NCBI RefSeq assembly: GCF_024227435.1
Contig: NZ_CP100446.1
Span: 1 to 64,000, forward strand
DNA length: 64,000 nucleotides
Direction of reading: 5' to 3'
From: Natrinema caseinilyticum
GTDB lineage: Archaea; Halobacteriota; Halobacteria; Halobacteriales; Natrialbaceae
This document shows, in pieces, positions 8,884 to 16,983 of the stretch. A model generated the notes under the pieces. The model was not told the DNA's origin. It searched no databases and saw only the letters and a list, made by a program, of their open reading frames with translations. Numbering within the stretch: position 1 is the stretch's first letter; the number at the start of each line of letters is the position of its first letter. The position numbers and the translations under genes are program-made.

Positions 8884-8965
8884 ACAATCGATTCTCGAGA
8901 CGAGTCGATGGTGATCCTCGAAAAGGCTAGAATTGTTCGGTTCGCGCGCGAGTAACGCGCCCGTC

Positions 8966-9730
8966 CTATTTCTCCTGATCGGTGTAGAGTTCGTCCGGGT
9001 CGAGATCCTCGCGGATGAGCCGTAATTCCTCTTCGCGCGGGTCGGGAGTGGTCCCGAGGTCGTCTGCGAACTCGATCTCCCACCCGGTTCGGTCGAGAAC
9101 CGCTTCGCGCGTCGCGTTCGGGTGGAGCGCATCGACGTACATCTCACCGCGTTCGTCGAAGCGACAGACGGCGAGGTCCGTGATGACCGCTTCCGGTCCG
9201 CCCGAGAGCCCGAGTTCCTCCCGTCCCTCACGGCCGCCGACGAAGCCGGGACTCGTGATGAAATCGACCTCTTCGGGGAATCGCCGTTCGGAGTGGGGCG
9301 TGATAATCAGCGTTCGGTCGACGTGGCCCGCGATTTCGCACGCACCGCCGCTCCCCGGCAGACGAACGGTAGGGTCGTCGTAGTCGCCGATGACCGTCGA
9401 GTTGATGTTGCCGTACTTGTCGATCTGTGCGCCGCCGAGGAAGCCCACGTCGAGGCGGCCAGCCTGCAACTGGTAGTTGAAGTTGTTCCGCATCGGTTCG
9501 ATCGAGATCGCACCCGAGGCCAGCACCGGGTCGCCGATCGAAAGCGGCGGCTTCGACGGATCGGAGCCGATCGTTCCCGACTCGTAGACCATTCGCAACT
9601 CCGGCGCGTGCGTGCGCTTGGCGACGTTACACGCCAGGTTCGGCTTGCCGATCCCGACGAGTACCGAGTCGTCGTTCTCGAGTTCCCTGGCCGCCGCTAC
9701 CACCATCAACTCGCTGTTCGTGTAGTTCAT
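8966..9730 (-). CDS. CoA-transferase subunit B (glutaconate/IpdB type)
   Basis: 254 aa, beta subunit of a family-I heterodimeric CoA-transferase. It matches the glutaconate CoA-transferase B line: LVGIGKPNLACNVAKRTHAP near residue 24, VYESGTIGSD with Glu50 at the catalytic-Glu site, GFLGGAQIDKYGNINST at about 95, and PGSGGACEIAGHV. These enzymes move CoA between acetyl- or succinyl-CoA and a carboxylic acid; the related mycobacterial IpdAB instead hydrolyses a steroid-derived ring. The subunit A gene lies 76 bp upstream. The substrate is not visible from sequence. Confidence 0.85.
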   Translation of the reverse strand: MNYTNSELMVVAAARELENDDSVLVGIGKPNLACNVAKRTHAPELRMVYESGTIGSDPSKPPLSIGDPVLASGAISIEPMRNNFNYQLQAGRLDVGFLGGAQIDKYGNINSTVIGDYDDPTVRLPGSGGACEIAGHVDRTLIITPHSERRFPEEVDFITSPGFVGGREGREELGLSGGPEAVITDLAVCRFDERGEMYVDALHPNATREAVLDRTGWEIEFADDLGTTPDPREEELRLIREDLDPDELYTDQEK

Positions 9731-9806
9731 CGGTGTGCCTCCGTGCAGTCGATCGGTCGGTCGGTCGCGCCCGTGCCTCGAGCGCTCGAGCAGGTGTCGG
9801 TCGCGT

Positions 9807-10721
9807 TCATTTGTACGCCCCCATGTTGACGGGTTCGGCGTACGCGTTGTCCGGATCGAGATCGAGCAGTCGGTCGACGCCGAGTTTCTCGACGTACTCC
9901 CGGCGGTCCTCGACGCCGTAGACCCACTCGTCGAGCCAGGCTTCGACCCGGTCGACGTCGCTCGCGATGTCGGCCCACTCGATGTACGCTTCGTTGTCCC
10001 GGCCGTAGTACCCCTGGGCGTACGACGGATGGGAGCCGTAGGGATCGTGGACGACGTAGTCGACGTCGTCGCTCGTGATGAGCGTCCGGTTCGGATCGCT
10101 CCGAATGGTCTCTTCGGGGCAGAGTTCCTCGACCGTGAGGATCACCGTATCGGCGGCCAGTGCGGCGACTTTCACCTCACCCTGGATTCCCCAGAGGTGA
10201 GCGTTGCCGTTCTCGTCGGCCCGCTGGGCGCGGACGACCGCCACGTCCGGCTCGATCGGAGCGACGGCGTACACGTAGTCGTCGTCGAACGGGCTCTCGA
10301 TCCGCGCGATGTTGTCGTTGTGGTCCGGAAGATCGGAGCCGATAAAGCCGCGCAACGGCGCGAACGGAAGGTTCGACGCACCGGCGTCGAGGGCGGCGAC
10401 GAGTCCGAAGTGCGTGTACTCCTCGAGTTCGAGTTCGGTCGGGATCCCCTCCTCGGCCGCCCGGCGGAACGCGGGCAGACTTCCGACGCCGGGGTTGCCG
10501 GCCCACGAGAAGGTCGCTTTTCGGGCACAGCCGGCGGCGATCATCTGGTCGTAGATCAGATCCGGCGTGGCTCTGACGAGTTCGAGGTCGCGTTTCTCCT
10601 GTCTGATTATCTCGTGACCCGCTGCGAACGGGATGAGGTGCGTGAAACCCGCGAGATAGACGCTATCACCGTCTGAGACGCCGTCACTGATGGCGTCTTG
10701 CATGGACGTGATGGTACTCAT
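9807..10721 (-). CDS. CoA-transferase subunit A (glutaconate/IpdA type)
   Basis: 304 aa, alpha subunit partner of the gene at 8966-9730. Features are the N-terminal IsDGDSVYLAGFTHLIPF-like loop, CARKATFSWAGNPGVGSL at about 65-82 and PIEPDVAVVRAQRADENGNAHLWG at about 156-179, all typical of GctA/IpdA proteins. The gene is the first of a two-gene operon on the minus strand. An enolase-superfamily dehydratase ends about 150 bp upstream on the same strand, so a longer unit is possible. Confidence 0.85.
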   Translation of the reverse strand: MSTITSMQDAISDGVSDGDSVYLAGFTHLIPFAAGHEIIRQEKRDLELVRATPDLIYDQMIAAGCARKATFSWAGNPGVGSLPAFRRAAEEGIPTELELEEYTHFGLVAALDAGASNLPFAPLRGFIGSDLPDHNDNIARIESPFDDDYVYAVAPIEPDVAVVRAQRADENGNAHLWGIQGEVKVAALAADTVILTVEELCPEETIRSDPNRTLITSDDVDYVVHDPYGSHPSYAQGYYGRDNEAYIEWADIASDVDRVEAWLDEWVYGVEDRREYVEKLGVDRLLDLDPDNAYAEPVNMGAYK

Positions 10722-10875
10722 AGCTGCTCTGAACTACGAGAAGGATGGCGGAACGGCCATATAAGAATTCCTGTTACGAGACGGGAGCGGGGCCGAAACG
10801 GGCGCGTGAGCCGTTTGGTGGTGGGTCTCGTTCACAGGGTGCGCGGGGCGACGGACGCGACGGTGGCGGTATCGA

Positions 10876-12042
10876 TCAGTCGTAGGTTCGCCGTCCGATC
10901 TCGCGGGCTTCGATCTCCTCCCAATCGTATTCGACCCCGAGGCCGGGCCCGTCCGGTACCTGGACGTGGCCGTCCGCGTCGACGGTGTCCAGCATGTCGG
11001 AATAGTCGTCCGCGTACACGGGCGGCTGGGTGTTCGGGCAGATGGGATGGACGAGCGCCACCTCGTAGTAGTTGCTATTGCGGGTCGCGGCGAGACAGTG
11101 GCGCTGGGCCGGCCCGGGGGCGTGATACTCCACGTCGAGACCGAACCCTTCCGCCATGTGCGCGATTTTCATCGCGCCCGTGATCCCGCCGTCGTACTCG
11201 GGATCCGCCCGAACGAAGTCTGTCGATTCCGTCGCGACGAAGTCCGTATGGGGCTCGAGTCCGCGGACGTGCTCGGTCTGGAGAATCGGCGTCTCGAGCG
11301 ACTCCCGGAGCTTCCGGTGTGCGTGCTGGGAGACGCCGCCGTCGCGGTAGGGATCTTCGTACCAGAGGAACTCCGCTTCGTCGCACGCCTTCCCGATCTT
11401 CAGCGCGTCGGCGAACGTCACCGGGTTACAGGCCGGATCGAGCATCAAATCCATCTCGTCGCCGACGCGTCGACCGACCTCGCGAACGGTCTCTGCCGTC
11501 TCCTCGGCGTCAGTCCAGTCGCCGCCCCAGTCGTGAATTTTGAAGCCCTGATAGCCCATTTCGAGGCACTCTTCGGCGAAGTCGGCGAACGCCGCGGGCG
11601 AATCGAGACCGCCGTTCCTGTCGCCCTGATACGTCGAGGCGTACGCGGGGAAGGACTCGCGATACGTGCCGAGTAGTTCGTGGATCGGCGCGTCGCGGTA
11701 CTTGCCGGCGAAATCCCACAGCGCGATGTCGATCGGTCCCATTCCCATCCAGTCGTACTTTCGGAGGGCGCGCTTCAACGCGCTCCAGTGGCGTTCGCGC
11801 TCGAGCGGGTTCTTCCCGACGAGGTAGTCCGCGACCATGTTGAGCTGTGCGGCCGCCGGCGAATTACCGCCGACGTACTCGCCGGTGATTCCCTCGTCGG
11901 TGTGGACCCGCAATGCGAAGAGTTTTCGCTCGGTCGTCGTCCCCGGTTCGTAGACGATGCTGAACCCGTTCGGTGCGTATCCGACGTCGGGAAGCTCGTA
12001 GCCGAATTCCACCGACTCGATGCGTGTGATCGTTGGTGCCAT
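10876..12042 (-). CDS. Mandelate racemase/muconate lactonizing (enolase superfamily) enzyme
   Basis: 388 aa from ATG at 12042; an in-frame start at 12156 would run into the divergent promoter and adds a Cys-rich, non-homologous leader. It has a capping domain, then a barrel with GFKIHDW (Lys base, KxH), metal-ligand positions DLMLDPACN, WYEDPYRD and QTEHV, and a late His in VEYHAPGPAQRH. These enzymes abstract a proton alpha to a carboxylate; dehydration of a sugar or hydroxy acid is most likely, but the specific acid is not determined. Divergent from an LLM oxidoreductase across a 102-bp spacer rich in inverted repeats. Confidence 0.85.
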   Translation of the reverse strand: MAPTITRIESVEFGYELPDVGYAPNGFSIVYEPGTTTERKLFALRVHTDEGITGEYVGGNSPAAAQLNMVADYLVGKNPLERERHWSALKRALRKYDWMGMGPIDIALWDFAGKYRDAPIHELLGTYRESFPAYASTYQGDRNGGLDSPAAFADFAEECLEMGYQGFKIHDWGGDWTDAEETAETVREVGRRVGDEMDLMLDPACNPVTFADALKIGKACDEAEFLWYEDPYRDGGVSQHAHRKLRESLETPILQTEHVRGLEPHTDFVATESTDFVRADPEYDGGITGAMKIAHMAEGFGLDVEYHAPGPAQRHCLAATRNSNYYEVALVHPICPNTQPPVYADDYSDMLDTVDADGHVQVPDGPGLGVEYDWEEIEAREIGRRTYD

Positions 12043-12068
12043 CGATACGCTGTCACAGGCGTACGCGT

Positions 12069-12101
12069 TGCAAATGGCTTTGCATTGCGGTGATGCGCAA
12101 T
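12069..12101. promoter_or_regulatory. Two adjacent inverted repeats in a divergent promoter
   Basis: TGCAAA-TGGC-TTTGCA at 12069-12084 overlaps by one base ATTGCG-GTGATG-CGCAAT at 12084-12101. Both are perfect 6-bp arm palindromes in the spacer between the enolase-superfamily gene (start 12042, minus) and the LLM gene (start 12145, plus). They are candidate operators for a dimeric regulator controlling both genes. Confidence 0.5.
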
Positions 12102-12144
12102 CCGAGCGCAAAGGGTTAGGACGCTCCGTCGAAACGGAAATAGC

Positions 12145-13119
12145 ATGGTATCTCACGGATTCGTATTACCGACCCGCGGCGTCGTACTGTCAGCCGACGA
12201 CTCGCTCGAGCAAGCCGCTCGCGTAGACTCCGAGGTGATCGGTCTCGCGCGGCGGGCCGAAGCGCTCGGATTCGACGGCGTCTGGGCGGGTGACAGCGTG
12301 CTCGCGAAACCGCGGCTAGAACCGCTTTCGACCCTCGCCGCGGTGGCTGGCGCGACGGAGTCCGTGACCCTCGGCTCGGCGGTCTACCTGCCCCAGCTTC
12401 GGAACCCGGTCCACGTCGCCCATCAGACGGCGACGGTCGACCAGGTGAGCGGCGGTCGCCTCGCACTCGGCGTCGGCGTGGGCGTCGGGTCGGGCGTGGC
12501 CACCGAACACGACCAGCTCGACGTCCCCTACGACCGCCGGGGCGCAGTCCTCGACGAGGGACTCGAGATCATCGAGGGGCTCTGGGGCGACGAGCCGGTC
12601 TCGGTGGACGGCGAGTTCTTCGAACTCGAAGACGCCGACATCGGAATTCGCCCGTGTGGCAGTCCGCCACCGGTCTACATCGCTTCGGCAACGTTCGACC
12701 CCAGAGACGGGTTTCCGCGTCAGATTCGAGACCGCATGGCAGCCAGGGGTGACGGGTGGCTCCCGATCGGCATGTCGGCGGAGATGTACGAAGCCGGAAT
12801 CGAACGGGCGCGCGAAATCGTCGCCGACGCTGGCCGCGACGCCTCGAGTTTCGACGGTGCCTACTACCAGGACGTCGTGATCGCCGAAACCGAAGCGGCC
12901 GCGATCGAGCAGGCACGGACCTTCCTCGAGCGCTACTACCCGTCCTGGGGGGAGCTGAGCGACGACGACGTTCGCAAACGCGGCGCGTTCGGCCCGCCGT
13001 CCGTCGTCGCCGACCATCTCGAGCGCTACGCCGACGCCGGCGTGGAGAATTTCGTCACCCGATTTACGGCGTCAGACCAGCGCGAGCAGTTGCAGCGGTT
13101 CGCGGACGTCGTGGCCTGA
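12145..13119 (+). CDS. LLM-class (F420/flavin-dependent) oxidoreductase
   Basis: 324 aa luciferase-like TIM-barrel oxidoreductase. Typical segments are GLARRAEALGFDGVWAGDS at about 31, VTLGSAVYLPQLRNPVHVAHQTATVDQVSGGRLALGVGVG at about 75-114, and PPPVYIAS. Haloarchaeal members usually use reduced F420 rather than FMN. It is divergent from the enolase-superfamily gene and convergent with the GNAT gene. Substrate unknown. Confidence 0.85.
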   Translation: MVSHGFVLPTRGVVLSADDSLEQAARVDSEVIGLARRAEALGFDGVWAGDSVLAKPRLEPLSTLAAVAGATESVTLGSAVYLPQLRNPVHVAHQTATVDQVSGGRLALGVGVGVGSGVATEHDQLDVPYDRRGAVLDEGLEIIEGLWGDEPVSVDGEFFELEDADIGIRPCGSPPPVYIASATFDPRDGFPRQIRDRMAARGDGWLPIGMSAEMYEAGIERAREIVADAGRDASSFDGAYYQDVVIAETEAAAIEQARTFLERYYPSWGELSDDDVRKRGAFGPPSVVADHLERYADAGVENFVTRFTASDQREQLQRFADVVA

Positions 13120-13262
13120 GGCGTGACGCGCCGAGGCGGTCCCGCGGGGCGTCACCGACCGCAGCGAGCGGCGATCGGCGGTCCGGGATGGCCCGCGATC
13201 CGGATCGACGCCAGCCCGGTGAGACCCGACAGCGTCGACCGCGCAGCGAGGCGGGAGCCGGA

Positions 13263-13697
13263 TCAGGAGAGGTCGTACACGAACGAGTGACAGTATTTTT
13301 CGTACCCCATCCGATTCGTGTAAAACCGGTGGGCGTCGTCGCGCCACAGTCCGGACTCGAGTTCGACCGCTTCGCAGTCGTTCTCGGCGGCCCACTCGTG
13401 GACGAACGCGAGGAGGCGTGCCCCGTGGCCCTTCGAGCGTTCTTCGGCGTCCGTCACGAGGTCGTAGACGTACGCGTGCCGACCGAGATAGAAGTTCGTG
13501 GAAATCGTCACGCCGGCGACGGCGACCGGTTCGTCGTCGACGAAGAGCGCGAACAGTCGATACCCCTCCGCGCTCATTTCCTCGAGCAAGTCGAGATAGG
13601 ACTCCTCATCGAGGTGGTCTCGGAGTTGGACGATGATCGGAAACACGTCGCGTCGGTCGGCGTCGGTGGTCACTTCGCGAATGTCTGCCTCGGACAT
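13263..13697 (-). CDS. GNAT-family N-acetyltransferase
   Basis: 144 aa with the GNAT core. The acetyl-CoA-binding motif A is seen as DAEERSKGHGARLLAFV (R/Q-x-x-G-x-G/A pattern) at about 86-102, followed by WRDDAHRFYTNRMGY at about 120-134, a common motif-B ending. Acetyl acceptor unknown. It lies 181 bp downstream of the ornithine-cyclodeaminase-like gene on the same strand. Confidence 0.85.
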   Translation of the reverse strand: MSEADIREVTTDADRRDVFPIIVQLRDHLDEESYLDLLEEMSAEGYRLFALFVDDEPVAVAGVTISTNFYLGRHAYVYDLVTDAEERSKGHGARLLAFVHEWAAENDCEAVELESGLWRDDAHRFYTNRMGYEKYCHSFVYDLS

Positions 13698-13878
13698 GGG
13701 TCAACCTCACGGGGCCGAAGGGTAACTGCATCGGATGCGGCGCGACGGCCGTTTCGACGGATCTCCGGTGTGGCCCGCTCGCACGTGCGGAAACGGCCAC
13801 GGCCGAGGTCCGAAACGGCACTCGAAGCGGATAAAAACGGTACTCGAGCCGATGCGAGGACGGTATTCGGGACGCGTG

Positions 13879-14883
13879 TTACGGGAGGCGACCGGTCAGC
13901 GCCTCGCTGGCGGGTTCGACCTCGAGTGCCGTTCCGAGCCCCGCCTCTCGCGCCTTCTCGTACAGCATATAGGCGGCCGCGGCCGTCTCGATTCCGGTCC
14001 CGCCGCTGTCGAAGACCGTAATATCGTCGTCGCTCGTTCGGCCGGGGTCGACCCCGGCGACGACCTCGCCGAGTTCGGCGTGGACGTGGTCCTCGTCGAC
14101 GACGCCCGCGTCGAGCGCGGCGAGGAACGATCCCGCATCCTGTGTCGCGCGGGCGCGAAGGTCGGGAACGTAGATCGATCGCTCGATGGTCGTCGCGTCG
14201 AGTTCGTTCCGACCGGGGGTGTACTGGCCCATCGCGGTCACGTGCGCGCCGGGGTCTAAGTCGTCGCCGTCGAAGACCGGATCCGCCGCCTTCGTCGCGG
14301 TGATTACGACGTCCGCACCCGAGACCGCCGCCGTGCTCGAGTCGACTGCCTCGACGGTGGCGTCGAGGTGGTCGTCGAACTCGGCGGCGAACGACGCCCG
14401 GTTCTCCGGCGTCGGCGAGAAGACGCGGACCGACTCGAAGTCCCGAACGGTCGCCGTCGTGTGGAGTTGACCGCGGGCCTGCGCGCCGCTGCCGATGACC
14501 GCGATGGTGTCCGCGTCGTCTCGAGCGAGGGCGTCGACGGCGACCGCGCCGGCAGCCCCGGTCTTGAACGGGTTCATGCTCGCGCCGTCGATGATCGCGA
14601 GGGGCTCGCCTGTCTCGGCGTCGTACAGCGGGGTCAGAAACCAGGCGTTCGGTTGGCTGAACCCGGACGCGTACATGTATCCGCCCATCGCACCGGTATC
14701 GGGAAGGATAGCGGCGTAGCTGGTGAGTTTGCCGTCGGGGTTCTCCCGGCGGAACGTCTGGCGTGGCAGGGCCGGGGCCCCGTCGCCGCGCTGGCGATAC
14801 CCCTCCCGAACGGCATCGACGTATTCGGCCGGGGTCGCGAGGCCGTCGACTTCACTACTGGTGAGAAACAGCGCGTCTGTCAT
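13879..14883 (-). CDS. Ornithine cyclodeaminase/mu-crystallin family protein
   Basis: 334 aa, the usual family length. The N-terminal half carries the substrate-binding LPRQTFRRENPDGKLTSYAA, and the Rossmann motif is IAVIGSGAQARGQLHTTA at about 128-145, followed by GADVVITAT. The family covers ornithine cyclodeaminase, alanine dehydrogenase and ketimine reductases; here it sits next to an Lrp regulator and two class-III aminotransferases, fitting amino-acid metabolism. Confidence 0.87.
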   Translation of the reverse strand: MTDALFLTSSEVDGLATPAEYVDAVREGYRQRGDGAPALPRQTFRRENPDGKLTSYAAILPDTGAMGGYMYASGFSQPNAWFLTPLYDAETGEPLAIIDGASMNPFKTGAAGAVAVDALARDDADTIAVIGSGAQARGQLHTTATVRDFESVRVFSPTPENRASFAAEFDDHLDATVEAVDSSTAAVSGADVVITATKAADPVFDGDDLDPGAHVTAMGQYTPGRNELDATTIERSIYVPDLRARATQDAGSFLAALDAGVVDEDHVHAELGEVVAGVDPGRTSDDDITVFDSGGTGIETAAAAYMLYEKAREAGLGTALEVEPASEALTGRLP

Positions 14884-15002
14884 ATATCGCGTAACACACG
14901 CAACGTAGAAAAAGATACACGGTCTGGACGCGACCCGAAATCACTTACTGAATCGGCCCAATGGCCCGATTCCCGTTCAATCGATTCCCGTCGGCGTCGC
15001 CG

Positions 15003-15518
15003 TCACTCGGTCTCCAGCACTCGGTCGAGCATCTCCTCGGACATCGTGTCGATGAGGTGATTTCCGTCTTTGAGCTCGCGCATAACGAATCGGGAGGAGG
15101 TTTCGTTGACGCCGTCGATCGCGACGACTTTGTCGATGAGATCGTTCAACTGGTCGTGGTTCTGCACGCGCGAGATCACCACGAAATCGACGTCGCCCAT
15201 GGTGTAGTACACGTGCTGGACACCGTCGACGTCGCTCAACTTGTCCCCGATTTCGTCCGCGTAGCCGCTCTCGTGGGAGACGTAGACCTCGGTGATGATG
15301 ACCATCGCCATCCCGAGCGCGCGCGGATCGATGTTCGCCGAGATGTCGGTTATCACGTCGCTCTCTTTGAGCCGATTCAGACGGTAGTGGATCGTCGACT
15401 TCGAGAGATCGAGGTCCTCCGCGAGTTCTTCCAGGTTTTTCTCGTCGTTTCGCTCGAGTTGCCTGAGGATCTCGAGATCCGTTTCGTCGAGATCGGGTGT
15501 CGCGTTAGTGTGTTCCAT
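15003..15518 (-). CDS. Lrp/AsnC-family transcriptional regulator
   Basis: 171 aa. N-terminal winged HTH LDETDLEILRQLERNDEK..LAEDLDLSKSTIHYRLNRL (about 11-52), then an AsnC/RAM ligand-binding domain with PRALGMAMVIITEVYVSH and VQHVYYTMGDVDFVVISRV. It probably senses an amino acid and regulates the adjacent aminotransferase, OCD and mmsA-like genes. A TATA-like TTTATTA (reverse strand, 15541-15547) is about 26 bp upstream of the start, so it has its own promoter although the aminotransferase ends only 55 bp away. Confidence 0.9.
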   Translation of the reverse strand: MEHTNATPDLDETDLEILRQLERNDEKNLEELAEDLDLSKSTIHYRLNRLKESDVITDISANIDPRALGMAMVIITEVYVSHESGYADEIGDKLSDVDGVQHVYYTMGDVDFVVISRVQNHDQLNDLIDKVVAIDGVNETSSRFVMRELKDGNHLIDTMSEEMLDRVLETE

Positions 15519-15540
15519 GCAGGGATTTTTGACTTCGTGT

Positions 15541-15547
15541 TAATAAA
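15541..15547 (-). promoter_or_regulatory. TATA-like box for the Lrp-family gene
   Basis: TTTATTA on the minus strand, centred about 26 bp upstream of the ATG at 15518, consistent with a leaderless transcript. Confidence 0.5.
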
Positions 15548-15573
15548 CGGCCCTGTTCCAGGAACCGTCCCGT

Positions 15574-16899
15574 TTAGAAGACGGCATCGATCGCTGCGTC
15601 GAGTGACTGGACGGCCGTGTCGATTTCGCCGGTAGTCGCACAGAGTGGCGGAGAGAGTATAAGTTGCGTTGCCGGACGACCGGCCCCGACGAGAACACCG
15701 CTGTCGCTCGCCGCGTCGATCACGTCCACGACCGGATTGGGTCCATCGTCGACCCGTGGATCGTGAAACGGCTCCCCGGTTTCCGGATCGGCGAATTCGA
15801 CGGCGCGGAGGAATCCGCGTCCGCGGACGTCGGCGACCGCGTCGTGGTCTCGCTCGAGGGTCGAGAGGTGATCGGCGAACGCGTCCTCGGAGGCTCGGAC
15901 GTTCTCGATCAGTCCGTCGTCGTACTCGCCGATCGCGGCGACGCCGGCCGCACAACCGACGGGGTGACCGCCGAACGTCTGACCGAGATCGAACCCGTCC
16001 GACCGCACGTGTGCCGCGATATCCGGTCGCATCATGACACCCGCGAGCGGTGCGTACGCGCTCGTTACGCCCTTCGCGAAGGTCAGCAAGTCGGGCTGGA
16101 CGCCCTCCGTCTGGATACCGAACCAGTCACCGCAGCGTCCGAAGCCGGTAATCACCTCGTCCGCGATCAGAAGGATATCGTACCGATCACAGAGTTCCCG
16201 GACGCGCTCGAAGTATCCCGGCGGCGCCGTGTAAGCGCCGCTCGAGCCGGCGATCGGTTCGGTCAGGATGCCGGCGATCGTCTCGGGACCCTCGTTTCGG
16301 ATGACGAACTCGAGGTGGTCGGCCGCGGCCTCCGCGAGTTCCTCGGGCGTGTCCGCGTTGAACGGCGATCCGTAACTCATCGGCGGCAGGAACTTCACCG
16401 ACCCCGTCGCAGACGCGTGGGACTCGAGGGAACTGCGCGTCTCCGGGTCGCCCGTGACGCTTCCCGCGCCGTAGGTCGAGCCGTGGTAGGATCGCCATCG
16501 GGACAGGATCTTCGGCGCGTCCGCGTACTTGCGCGCGACCGTCATCGCGAGTTCGTTCGCCTCGCTCCCCGACACCGAGAACATGACGTCCGACAGCGAG
16601 TCGGGGCCGACCGCGGCGAGATCGTCGCTCAACGCCGTTCGGGCCGGCGTTCGCTTCGCCGAGGAGACGTACTGAACTCGCTCGAGTTGCTCTTTCATCG
16701 CGTCCACGATCGCCCGGTTCCCGTGGCCGGCGTTGACGCAGTACAGCTGCGAGACGAAGTCGAGATACTCCGCTCCCTCGTCGTCGACGACGCGCGACCC
16801 CTCGCCGTCGGTTATCGTCAGCCCCGTCGAGGAGGGGTCGTACCAGTGTGGAATGTGTGAAGGTGTCTCGGTATCGGTTTCCGCGGGATCATCTAGCAT
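15574..16899 (-). CDS. Class-III pyridoxal-phosphate aminotransferase
   Basis: 441 aa, fold-type I omega-transaminase family. GNRAIVDAMKEQLERVQYVSS and GSEANELAMTVARKYA are in the cofactor domain, LLIADEVITGFGRCG carries the PLP Asp, and PDLLTFAKGVTSAYAPLAG carries the Schiff-base Lys. It lies downstream of a second class-III aminotransferase with an 84-bp gap and upstream of the Lrp gene. The family uses beta-alanine, GABA, taurine, diamines or similar omega-amino donors; the donor is not assigned. Confidence 0.9.
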   Translation of the reverse strand: MLDDPAETDTETPSHIPHWYDPSSTGLTITDGEGSRVVDDEGAEYLDFVSQLYCVNAGHGNRAIVDAMKEQLERVQYVSSAKRTPARTALSDDLAAVGPDSLSDVMFSVSGSEANELAMTVARKYADAPKILSRWRSYHGSTYGAGSVTGDPETRSSLESHASATGSVKFLPPMSYGSPFNADTPEELAEAAADHLEFVIRNEGPETIAGILTEPIAGSSGAYTAPPGYFERVRELCDRYDILLIADEVITGFGRCGDWFGIQTEGVQPDLLTFAKGVTSAYAPLAGVMMRPDIAAHVRSDGFDLGQTFGGHPVGCAAGVAAIGEYDDGLIENVRASEDAFADHLSTLERDHDAVADVRGRGFLRAVEFADPETGEPFHDPRVDDGPNPVVDVIDAASDSGVLVGAGRPATQLILSPPLCATTGEIDTAVQSLDAAIDAVF

Positions 16900-16983
16900 G
16901 GTTCGTTTGTCGTAACGTTGGAGTAAGTAATTGCTGTTGTTCGGCCGATCCGACCGACGGCCCGATCGGTGACGATCGAGTCC

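Noticed and set aside
7692-8930. 412-codon frame overlapping the alcohol dehydrogenase
   Set aside because: Shadow frame with very high Arg content; the dehydrogenase frame has clear domain motifs.
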